DNA from: Aulostomus chinensis
Lineage: Eukaryota; Chordata; Actinopteri; Syngnathiformes; Aulostomidae
Direction of reading: 5' to 3'
DNA: 64,000 bases
NCBI GenBank assembly: GCA_037954235.1
Contig: JBBMOA010000017.1
Span: 19,101,527-19,165,526, forward strand
Below, one piece after another: positions 24,584-35,072 of this stretch. The position numbers and the translations under genes are program-made. Under the pieces are notes generated by a model. It ran no database searches. It saw only the letters and a list, made by a program, of their open reading frames with translations, and was not told the DNA's origin. Position 1 is the first letter of the stretch. Every line of letters begins with the position of its first letter.

Positions 24584-27500
24584 TTAGTGGATGTTGAGGT
24601 TTCTGAAGTAGTCGAAGGTTGCACCGAGAGCCCAGCTCGTCTCCACGTTGTTCACCTTTTTGGCTAGCTGTTGAACAGAGAGAAAGAGAGAGAGAGGTGC
24701 GTTCACATCACGTCCTCTATGTCCTGTCGCATTCGTTGAAAAGACCATGTTCTTTGACTGTCTCACCTGCAGCACAGTATTGTCCTTGAAGCCGAAGCCC
24801 TCCTTTAGCAGACAGGTGATGTATGTCATGTCCATGCAGAGGAAGGGGCTGATAGCGCGGTATTTGGTCATTTTGTTGCACACTGCAAAAAAAGAAAACC
24901 ACAAATTTAATTAAGATTAGTGATACATGCAACTGACTAAAAGCACTCGACAGACACAATGTTGCATCTTTTCTAACCCCAGTGTGACATGATTAAAAGA
25001 TGACCTCTCTGTTTAGTTAGGCGTGATAAACAGGCAGGTGTGAGGGTCAGCACAAGGCTGCGGGTGGGTGGCCAGTGTTAAACAGCCTTGCACACAGCGT
25101 GTGTGTGTCAGTATGTGTCAGCCCCCAGGTGGTGTGTGGCTGTCAGGTGCCCTCCTGCCTGGGCCAGACAGACCTCCTCAGCTCAGCTGCCAGGCCAGCC
25201 TGAGGCAGACTTGTTCCTCCAGGACATGTGACAGTGTTCTCGCAACACAAACAGCCTTACATAAAATGTAATTCCGAGTGCCACACACTCAGTCTGATGG
25301 TGTGTGTTGGTGGCATATACTCGACATTTTATGGTGATCTATATTTACCCAATAATAAACTACATTTTTGTTATCATCTGTCTCCATAAAGCATTTGAGC
25401 AAATAATCGGTTGCATTTGAGCGTTGTAATAAATAACGTTGTGGATGTGACGTGTTTGGGCGCACACATGGTTTAGTCTTTTGTTGAGTAGAACAAAGAC
25501 TGTTTTGCACCGGCTGATACAGCTATATATAACTCGTAAGATTGTTAGTTTCATGCATAAGTGTATCCAACACTACAGAGCACAACATGTAGCTCTTACC
25601 TTCTTTGGCTTTCTTCTTAAAATCCCTGACTTCAACTGCACCACCACGGCTGCCATCTGTGAGGAAAAAACAAAACATCTGATCAATTTTTGTACAAAAA
25701 TATGATACCTAGCTTGATAGTGGCAGCGGTGTGTGCCCCCTCACCGATGAGGCCAGACTCCACAGCTCTGTCGAAGTAGTAGGAGAATGCGTAGAAAACA
25801 CTGCTCCCCTTCACTTCGTACGGCTGGTGCACTACGCCTTTGATGACCTTCATCACCTCGTAGTAGCACAGCTTGTAGCCTGCATAGCCTGAGATTAGAG
25901 GGTGGAAAATGTTAAGTTAAAAAAAAAAGAGTGGGGAAAAAAAGAAAAATGACCCAAATATTATTAATGATTGAAATTTAACAATGAGGTGTATGGAGGA
26001 ATGGAATGGAGGGAATTCAACTGGGAGAAGTTGGAGCCTCAGTTTGAGGTCAGCCAAGGGCTGAAGCTGGGGCTCGCCAGATAATATACAAGGGAAGCCC
26101 CAGAAGTTTCACACAGCCCCATGGGTACGGTTCGCTCAGTCGTGCCGGCAAAACCATGTGCTGACAAGAGCGGCAGTTAGCGCTGCCCTGCTGGTCTGTC
26201 TATTTTTACCACATAATTGTGAGTGGTCCAGATCAAGCCACTCGCTACACACACACACATGAAAAAATAACAACTCTCAGACAAGCCCAGCATCTTTTGG
26301 CTACTTGACTGTGGTATGGGAGTGACTGCCTTATTTGTGAAGTTAACTGACAGTTTTCTTTCATTTAAATACAAGGTTGACTGCAGTATAATTGTTCAAG
26401 CGGGAAGGCTGAGAGAGAGAGAGAGGATGACAAAACATGCGTTTGGCAGCAAGGTCACAGAGACTGCAGCGTTCTCATGTGAGGCTGCATGATACTGTAT
26501 TGTAGTTCCAGCGTTGGGAAAGGAATGTATGAATCGCTGGATCCAGTGCACTGGGAAAGCAATGAAAACCTCAGAGGGCTTTTATCTCACCGTCTGGAAT
26601 CCCGCTAACTTTGTAGGTGGTTCCACCGAAAGTCACATCTTCTCTGAACTTTTTCGGGAGGCAGGAACTAGTGAAGACTTTCCAATCTAGACCTGGGAAA
26701 ACAACAACAAGGCTTATAGTTTGCCATGTGCAATTGAAGAAAATTATTAGACTAATACTTTTGTGACACAGAGTTCTTTATACTTTACCATCAGCTCCTA
26801 GAGCTCCAAGGGTTGCCAGTCGAGCCGCAAACAGTCCATTTCCAAGGTAGCTATGTGAGGGTGACATACATTTATGGTAAGAATTTTTAAAAATGTAGTT
26901 ATTCTATATCATTTAGATCATCTCCAGAGTTAATTACCTGTGTGTGTAGAGTTGATATGTGTGGTTGAAAAGGTTGAATCTGGCAATGTAACTGAGGGGA
27001 GCAGACTGAACTGTTTTCTGTTGGATAGAGAACAAGTCTTAGAGGTGTATTTTTAATCAAATCAATTCATTTACTGCATCAAATATTTAATTCACCTTTG
27101 ACTTGGGAAGGAAAGTGATCTGTGTAGATCCTCCACCCAGATCCAGGATCCCCACGGTTCTCCTTGTGTTGGAATACAAGTGACCTTCAATTAAAAAAAA
27201 AAAAAAGTATATTAAGAGGACATCCATAACTGTCTTCAAAGTTTATCTGCAGCCTTAGAATTTAATGCTTTTAAAAACCTAATGTCAGGATTTATGCACA
27301 CAGACCATGCCCACTAGGAGGGAAAATATCATTTTTGGATTAAGTTGTTGTTGTTTAAAATAATTCAGATGTTGCCTCCGCTTTGTGAAAAAAATAGTGA
27401 GGAAATATCGCTTGTTTTTTGAACCCTGTTTGGGGCCAGTGATTCCAGCTCGTGACCTCAGACAGGAGACAAGAGTCTGTCACTGCCGGGCTTCTGTGTA

Positions 27501-29290
27501 CACTGGAGCCTCAGATATGAGCCTCCTGACCACTAACACCAACATAGCAAAACACAAGCAATGTCTTACCTGTCAGGAAGTTCACAGTGACCCAGGCGAG
27601 GACTCCTAGAACAGCAGCACCAGGGTGAAAATATCTGTATTATTAAACGGTGATTACACCCCACCTATGAAACGTTGCACTATTTGCCTAATCAGAGGTT
27701 TTCATGCACAAAAAATAAACACACAATATCATAAAAATAACAGACCAGCCCAGGTAATTACTTGTCTCACATGTTGAGTTATTGCAATCGTTAACGGAGG
27801 ATAATGAATGACACATACTGTGATGAAACGTAACCTCATTAGGGTGTTTAATGGAAGATGTCACTAAATTATTGGGCGTGGGCGCAGCAACCGTCATGTT
27901 TATTTGTGTCTCTAACAAACGTCTTGCAGAAAGACTTATGAGAGAAGTATTGTTTGATACATCCGCAGGCAGGCAGTTAAAACAGAAACTACAGTTTGTA
28001 AAAAACAAACACAAAAAAAAACCCATAACCTACCTTCATTTGTTCCGTTCATGATGGAAACGCTGTTGCTCGTCACATAGAAGGGAGACTCATCAAACAC
28101 ATCCCGCACCTACAGAAGATATAAATCATCATTTGAGTAACTAAAATAATACAACCAATGTAGGCTCCAGAGGATGTACTGTGTCTGTAATATTTCAAAG
28201 TGACAGATAACCACAAGCATGGCTGAAACAGTAGCCTGGATTTAATACTTTAAATGACAAATATGGTTACTCCACACAACCCCACAACAGCTGTTTCTGA
28301 TAGTATGATAGCCACCAAATGGGCAGACTTGCTCTCTTTTTTGCAGTGACACTTGTAAGCACTTAGTGGTTTCTCATCCTGCTCCTTGGCGGGACGGGTG
28401 GTGTTTGTGCCAAACTGTCTGAGGGCAGAGAGAGATGTGCCTCAGAGAAAATGTGCCTTACCTCCCTCAGGAGAGTGTTAGCCTTGTCTTCAGGCAATAG
28501 GCGCAGCCCTGCCGTGGCCTTCAGGACCACCGGGGTCCTCCTCCACTCCTCTTCTGGCACCGTCTTCTTAGCGATCTTCAGCAGCTGCCGGATGGTGTTA
28601 CCGCCCTGACACCAAAGAGGAAGACAGATGTTTCATAACCAAACTTGGAAATGTATTCAGCGTAGGTAGATGGAGCAGACAGGAGTGGGCAGCTATGACA
28701 GCATCAGCAAGAGGCTTTTTTTGTAATTACACTGTGTTTACATCGCACGAACCCAACCCAGAGAAAATCCCACAGAAGGTGAGCAACTCCCTGATGATAC
28801 ACCTGATAATTAATACTAACGTGATGGTGCAAATGGGCATACACACCTCCTCGGGATTGTCTTTATAGGCAGAAAGTCCTGGCTTCACTGCATGATACAT
28901 TTCATTGTCCAGAACAGGCAGCTCAACTGAAAGGGAAAAAAAAGAGTGAGAGAAATAAACAGTGAATAAATCAAGAACTAAAGCGCAAGCAAAAGAGATT
29001 TCAGGATAAATGCATTTAATTGTGTCACTTTTCTTTTACAACTGTTGAAATTGAGATTGCAGCACTTGACCTACATCCTGCTTCAACTTTAGAGGTCTGC
29101 TTCCTACACAGCTGAGTCAAACAGGCAAATTAAAAGGCCACCTCAGCTACTTTTAGAAGCCATATTACCCGGTGCTCTCTGCGGGTGCATGTTTGTCCTC
29201 TTTACACCACACAGTGAATGACCTAACAGCAGGCAGACAGGGTGGGAGCCAGCAGCAGCAACAGCAGCAGCAGCAGCTGTGCTATTGTCT

Positions 29291-29365
<75 letters not shown>

Positions 29366-29815
29366 ATTACCAGGGTCTTTCTGGATGAATTTATAGATGT
29401 GGATCCTGGTGCCGGTGCTCCCGGCGTCAAACATGATCCCATAGAAAACCCGGCTCAGGTTGACGGGGGAGGAGGCTTCAGGTGCCGGCGGGTTAACTTC
29501 AGGTTTGGGATAAGGATCAGAGGCAGGATGCACCACTTCGGGCACCGGGTGAATAGCCTCTGGTATGGGGTGGAGAACTTCAGGTGCCGGGTGGAAGACT
29601 TCAGGGATCTCAGGATAGGTCGGCACGCCGGGCTGTGGCACTGCGTGCACCGGGTTGGAGATCTCAGGGAGGAGGTTTTCCGTATTGGCGGAGTGCTCCC
29701 GGTAGCGGTAAACGTGGGGGATGTAGCGGTGGTGCCGGTAGTAGGTTGCCTCCGCTAAGAGGCTCCTCGCCAGAAGCCACAGGAACAGATTGAGGAGCAA
29801 ACTCGGCGTGGCCAT
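24584..29815 (-). CDS. entpd5: Ectonucleoside triphosphate diphosphohydrolase 5, 504 aa, thirteen exons
   Basis: ER/secreted nucleoside diphosphatase (UDP, GDP) that supports glycoprotein folding; in zebrafish the orthologue entpd5a is required for bone mineralisation. Exons: 29371-29815, 28847-28926, 28462-28605, 28034-28109, 27570-27605, 27096-27184, 26938-27017, 26789-26850, 26591-26692, 25745-25888, 25600-25656, 24767-24882 and 24584-24667, all in phase. A signal peptide occupies residues 1-22. Apyrase motifs are intact: DAGSTGTRIHIYKF, VVLKATAGLRLLP, NEGVLAWVTVNFLTG, VGILDLGGGSTQITF and FSYYFDRAVESGL. Between signal peptide and the first motif lie about 105 residues, against roughly 25 in human, including a Tyr/His/Arg-rich block (24-41) and heptad proline repeats (71-98). 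The in-frame ATG at 29920 would add a poly-Phe leader; I prefer 29815, directly before the signal peptide. Confidence 0.95.
29250..29279. repeat. CAG-type trinucleotide tract in entpd5 intron 1
   Basis: An interrupted run of CAG/CAA units on the plus strand (CTG on the gene strand), 15 bases from the larger (GA)n tract. Confidence 0.85.
29295..29363. repeat. (GA)n microsatellite at the entpd5 exon 1 donor
   Basis: About 34 uninterrupted GA units, read as (CT)n on the gene strand. The tract begins 8 bases after the exon 1 splice donor (GTAATTA), so a long pyrimidine run lies directly against a 5' splice site. Confidence 0.95.
29522..29605 (-). repeat. Coding 21-bp tandem repeat in entpd5 exon 1
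   Basis: Four heptapeptides in tandem: PEVFHPA, PEVLHPI, PEAIHPV, PEVVHPA. They are followed by degenerate Pro-Glu-rich sequence up to about residue 114. The 21-base period is visible in the DNA with substitutions, so the repeat is not a recent copying event alone. Confidence 0.85.
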
Positions 29816-29851
29816 TGTTCTCACGACCCGGAGAAGAAGAGGAGCTGAGGG

Positions 29852-29881
29852 GAAGAAGAAGAAGAAGAAGAAGAAGAAGAT
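29852..29881. repeat. (GAA)n microsatellite in the entpd5 leader
   Basis: About ten GAA units on the plus strand (TTC on the gene strand), 37 bases upstream of the chosen entpd5 start codon. It keeps the frame open to an upstream ATG at 29920. Confidence 0.9.
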
Positions 29882-29920
29882 GCTGGAGCACAAGTGAGCC
29901 TTCTTCTCACAGGTTGTCAA

Positions 29921-32900
29921 GGCCCTGAAGAGACAGAGTGGATGCTGTGCACACTCAGGACTGTCCGGTCATCTGTTTACAGTATATAAAGACATATGGG
30001 CTTGGCATGGGGCCACACCGACAGCAGCCATCCACCAATCCTGTGGCGGTCCATCCCAACTCCATCAGGAGTCCCCCCTCCTGGGAGCAGAGCTGGAGAC
30101 TACCTGCCTACACACTGCCTTGACTTTTTTTTCCTTCCCCTTTTTTCAGAAAGAGGAGGAGGATTATTTCTGGGTGTTTTTCCCCTCCTCATCTTTACTG
30201 GGTATTGTGGTCCCCTTAGCAAAGGAGAAAGGGGTTAATAAAAAAAATCGAAATGAATGGCTCCCGTTAAAAAAAATTGTCTTAAAATACATTTTTATGG
30301 GTTGTACTTAAATCTTAAATCTTGCTCAGAAACTTGACTCAGAAATTCCTCCATCCCCAAAACCTTGTGCACACATCGTCAGAAGTGCCGCCTAACTTAA
30401 GAGTGATGTAAGTTTCTCTCTGCATGTACGGCATTTTTGATTTGTAGACTTTTGAAATAACCAAAAAAAAAATGCATTTTTTTTAATGTTTACACTAGTT
30501 TGCAGTGCAAGTGCTTGTTTCTGAAGAACATATTTAATTATACAACAATGTAATGAAGAGAAAACGAAAAAAAGTACTTAATTTATGTTTATTTCATTTG
30601 AGAAAAGTCAATGCATATGACTTGGTATGGGCATTTAAGTATTAAAATATGTAATAATTAGTTTAACAAGCATATTTTTTTTATCTTCTTTGCAGGTTTA
30701 TGGCATTAAAAACAGAAAGAAAGACATACAAATGTAGTATAAACACAAGCCCAAGCAAAAGTACATAAGAACATGTGGCTCATGATTGCAGGTAAGATGG
30801 ATTCCTGTTTGTTTCCTCGTGTGCTACTGTCTCTATGTTGGTGCATCTTTACAAATCCTCTCCACCCTCCCTTCATGATCCTGCAATAATCACCTCATTA
30901 AAGTCTCCTGCAGCAGTTCAACCTTCCTTAAATTATGCAAATGTCATCAGCGCTCCAGCTGACATAAAAGTTAAAAGAATGTCGGCAATCATCTCACACC
31001 CACTCATCCTTGTGTTAACCACAGGTTTTCCGAGGGAAAATATTTGAGCTGTGAGAAGGAGTGTTGCACGAGAGAATGCATGAAAAGCACGAGTGGTTGT
31101 TTCTCCGATGGAGGTGGTTGGCACAGCAGCAGCGGCAACAGCACAAACCATGTTGTATCAGCTAATGCTTTCTCATGTTCAGAGTTAGTGGTTTTAGCGG
31201 AGGGTGCAGATGCATCAAATATATCCCACAGCAGAGACCTGACTTGAACTTGATTTTTTTTTTCACCCACTGGAATATCAAAAGAAAGATGGTATAGTGG
31301 AAACAAGAGGCACTAGTAGTTTAGCAATTAAAGCAACCCCCTCGGGGGAGCGAACCCTGTCCAAACCCTGACTCAACATGTGCTTTTACCGTTTCACATC
31401 AGGCAGTGGGTGAGTTAGACAAAGCTGGGACTGCTGGCCAGGAGGGTAATGGAAGGGCAGAGGTACTGCCAATGGGCACAAGAGAGTGCAGGAAGTCCAC
31501 AGAAAGGACAATGTGGGGAGGGTGGGGCTTGGCACCAGTGTTCACCCATCATGCCATTCCCCTCCCAGGACACTCGACTGTGCAAAGCACTGTTCCAACA
31601 CTGTAATTTGGACTAAAAATATTGGACTTTCTTTCCTCCTTCCTTTTTTTTCTAAATACTGTGGCTACTTTTTTTCAATCCTGTGGTTCACCAGAATGGC
31701 CGTTCGCCGCTATCAAAGCGTACATGTGCAGGACCTCTCACTGACTTGTGTCCAGAGATATCTTGGATGCATATTAACAGCGTGACAACCTGACTAATAA
31801 AGCTTGAGTAAGAAATGTCGATAAAATCACAGTCTGGTATTTTCTTGCAGTAAATGTTGTTAATCCTGAGGTTAATGTCAGAATGTATACAAATATGCAA
31901 TGTTTGAACAGTAGTAATCAACTTTGGGACATTTGGGTGTCATTTTCCTACTTTCAACCCTATGAGCGGCCTTTTCTTTTTCATCGTTCAGGTGAACACA
32001 TTATGTCCAAAAACACGAGAATGAGACATCAGGTAAGCTATATTTCCAGGTATTTGTGGATTTTTCGTGATACTCCCCTCATTTTTGTTTTAACCTTTCA
32101 CTCCATACATTCTAAGATTTGAGGAAAACAAAGATGCTTGTGCTAGACAAAGTAGAACCCTTAAATGTGTAGGTTGTTTCCTCCATTCTCCTGGTATGCA
32201 TGCATCCACATCCTGTTAGGACTACTGTTATAATCCCGCTCTGTGGATTATAATAGGACCTGGATACGGGAAGAATGCTTTACATAGTGGTCGACTCAAA
32301 TGGCATCAGTCATGTGATGCATTGCGGCCCACAAACACATTATAATGTGTCTCTTTGAGTTTCACAACCCTGCAAAATGACACATTTGACTTCCATAATT
32401 TGATCCATGTGCTGACCCAATGATGATTAGCTGCTATATGGTGATCAATATGAAGAAAATCCTCAATAAACTAAACTAAACTGGAAGTTAGAATGCTCAG
32501 CCAGCAAGAGTTTGTAGTGCACTTGCTCTATTTTCCTGTGTGGCCCATTTAAGATGCACACTTGTGTTTCATTCAGCTGATCACTCTGTGCCTCATGCGC
32601 CATTGAGCAATTTTCAAATGAGATGAGTTGAGGCCCAGCCTCCGACGCTGTATTCCAGTTCTTTTTAAACATCTATAGCATGCAACGTTGCAGACTCGCT
32701 ATTTAAAGGTTTCGCAGTCAACTTACACTCTGCCCTAATTGAACTGGGACGGCCCTTAATATGGCGGTTTGGGATTGAGCCCATGTTATCTTGTGCAAGT
32801 TTAGGCTACACTTTTAGAACACAGAAGAAGAAGTGGTTTCCTGTCTGTAGCATTAGTCAGAGATAACTCAGTTTACTGGGAGGTAGCATGGCATGATCCT

Positions 32901-34692
32901 GTCCATGTCAATTTAAGACAGGATCAGAGGTATTTCTAAAACTGATCCTGGAACCAAAAAATAAAACAAACCAGCATCTTCAAATTTTCACCCTAAACCT
33001 ACATCTGTGTTTCTATTATAATGCACTGCAAAAGAAGCTGCCCTTCAAATGTCCAACAAACGTACAGGAATTATACTATTCACTCTTGCACACAGTTATA
33101 CAAAATAACACACACTTAACTAGTTCACTGGAAAATCTATAAGTTGCCAAATCATTTGAGGATGTCTAGTAAAAGTGCGGTGCTCCTCAATGTGTGCTGC
33201 CTGCTTGTGTCATGACACAGCACATTACAAACAATGTTTTAAAGGAGATGTAGTTTCAATACCAGGTTTGGTATTTTGTTTTAAGTTAACTGAAACCGTA
33301 AAGCATGAGAAGGGACCCCAGCTTTGTAATCTACACTCTGCAATATATCATTAATATGCTGCAATGTTACCCTCAGGAATGCCATGTTTGTGGGTGTCCT
33401 ACCCCAACAAGTCCATTGAAGAGACCCAAACCTTGTCATTACAATTCCAATGATAATGACAGCTTTGAAATGCTCAGGGTTATTTCAGTTTTCTCTCCTC
33501 ACTGTCATAGTAATTACCTTTAAATTTAGTCCTCAAACTCTGTTCATGATGCCAGAGCAGAGAACAACCCTATATGATCCAGTTTACAGTAGCTACACCC
33601 AACACTTTTGCGATATCTCCTTGTTTGTTTGATGAATAATCTACTGTGGACGCTCTCATGCTCCTGCCGAAGGCTGAACAATGTGATGGTGAGCATTCGG
33701 TGGTTTTGAATTATGACCTGCGCTAACTTTACATTGTTTCTGTTGGACGAGCGGTGACAGAGACGTGAGCCAACTGTGTTTACGTTGATCTTAGTGGTTT
33801 TCCCGTTAAAAAAGAAGAAGAAAAAGAAGAAGGAAAAAAAAAGAACAACAGTGGGAATGTCAGCGAGCAAAACATAGTTCTTTTCAGGACATGTAAGGAA
33901 GGTTAATATGTGCAAACAGACTGTCTGATAGATGGACATGAAAAGGCTGCAGCTGTGGATGATACAGCTGGCCGTCGTCTTCTCTTCTGGGAGCTTGAAC
34001 AAGCATTATTCACCTGCTTTGGATTTATTAACAGCAGTAAAATGTAAAATTGAGCCTAAAAAAAAACAATCACAGATTAAAGCAGTTGCCGCTTCAAACA
34101 CTGATGAAATAATTAAACCGAATCTGGAATTTGACAAATAAACTAAAGAACAGCAGCTGCACTGAAATTGCTAATGTTTTTGCAGTTTCCAGCAGGCAGG
34201 CAGAATTCTCCATAACACCTGTAAGGAGCTTTTTTTTTCCACAGCAGCAATGGTGAGGTTTTACAGGTTTTCATTCAATTTGGTGAATAAAATGCTTAAA
34301 AACTGAGACTGGTATAGTAGGAATGTTCAGTGCAGGGATTTTATGTCGTACAACAAATATGGGACCACAAAGAAAATTGCAGATTTTCCAGGATGCACAT
34401 TAAAGGCACTCCTGACATATGTTTACATCTACTCTTATCCACAAATATGGAGTGCACGACTTTGAAAAAAATATTTAATTGGGATTATTTTGACTGATAT
34501 TGCAATTGTGAAGGAGCAATTTTACCTGTGAGGATATATTAATATTTTCTAAAGTCAGAAGAATATGATTTATTGTTATGTCAACATTCCTTTCAAAAAT
34601 ATCACTCCTTCCTATTTTTTGTTTTCGATTACATTTTAATTAATAGTGCAGCCCTTTAGCAGCTGGACAGAAATGTGAGTGAATCACAACAA

Positions 34693-34723
<31 letters not shown>

Positions 34724-34913
34724 AGTTGCTTCATCCAATCGGCTAAATAGGCACTCAAAAAAAAACCTCATTCATATAACGTGACCTCACGGGACAAACT
34801 AATGGTAAATCCCGACTAAACCAATATATCAAAAAGTTTGAAATATAACTCATCCGTAGAGAGATGTCTGCAGTTCATGTAGCAAAGAAATTGGATCCTA
34901 TCCTTGCCTGCTG
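29921..34913. other. Intergenic DNA between entpd5 and bbof1
   Basis: About 5 kb between divergent genes. I see no exon with sensible splice sites or family resemblance. The left end should carry the entpd5 promoter and possibly a non-coding first exon. Notable items are a perfect CCCCCTCGGGGG hairpin at about 31339-31350, a purine tract near 33811-33845 and a C17 run joined to an A run near 34691-34718. Confidence 0.5.
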
Positions 34914-34941
34914 CATCTCCATGGCAACACTACACAAACAG
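34914..34941. promoter_or_regulatory. X-box and FOX-type site in the bbof1 promoter
   Basis: On the reverse strand positions 34914-34928 read GTTGCCATGGAGATG, a near-consensus RFX X-box. Nine bases on, ACAAACA (34935-34941) is the complement of the FOXJ1/forkhead core TGTTTGT. The pair lies about 130-160 bases upstream of the bbof1 start codon. RFX and FOXJ1 are the main activators of motile-cilium genes, and BBOF1 is known as a FOXJ1-dependent basal-body protein. Confidence 0.7.
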
Positions 34942-35072
34942 CCGGAGCAGGTCACATAGGAGATGCTACTATCGGCTACACAGTGAGATAAAATACTACC
35001 GTTTATCGTCCTCTCTCCTCAGTACAACTGGACCGGTTCCTTCTACTCTTTACTTGTCAGTAGCAAGCAGTG

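Noticed and set aside
29295..29363. Regular repeat considered as a CRISPR-like or satellite array
   Set aside because: Uniform dinucleotide repeat without spacers in a vertebrate gene; an ordinary microsatellite.
29399..29758. 119-codon plus-strand frame, Gly/Arg-rich
   Set aside because: Exact antisense of entpd5 exon 1; the frame is open only because that exon is GC-rich and repetitive.
31004..31306. 100-codon minus-strand frame between entpd5 and bbof1
   Set aside because: No recognisable motif, no convincing acceptor or donor, and AT-rich composition.
33544..34002. 152-codon minus-strand frame
   Set aside because: Held open by a TTC/TTT purine-pyrimidine tract giving a poly-Phe run; no family resemblance.
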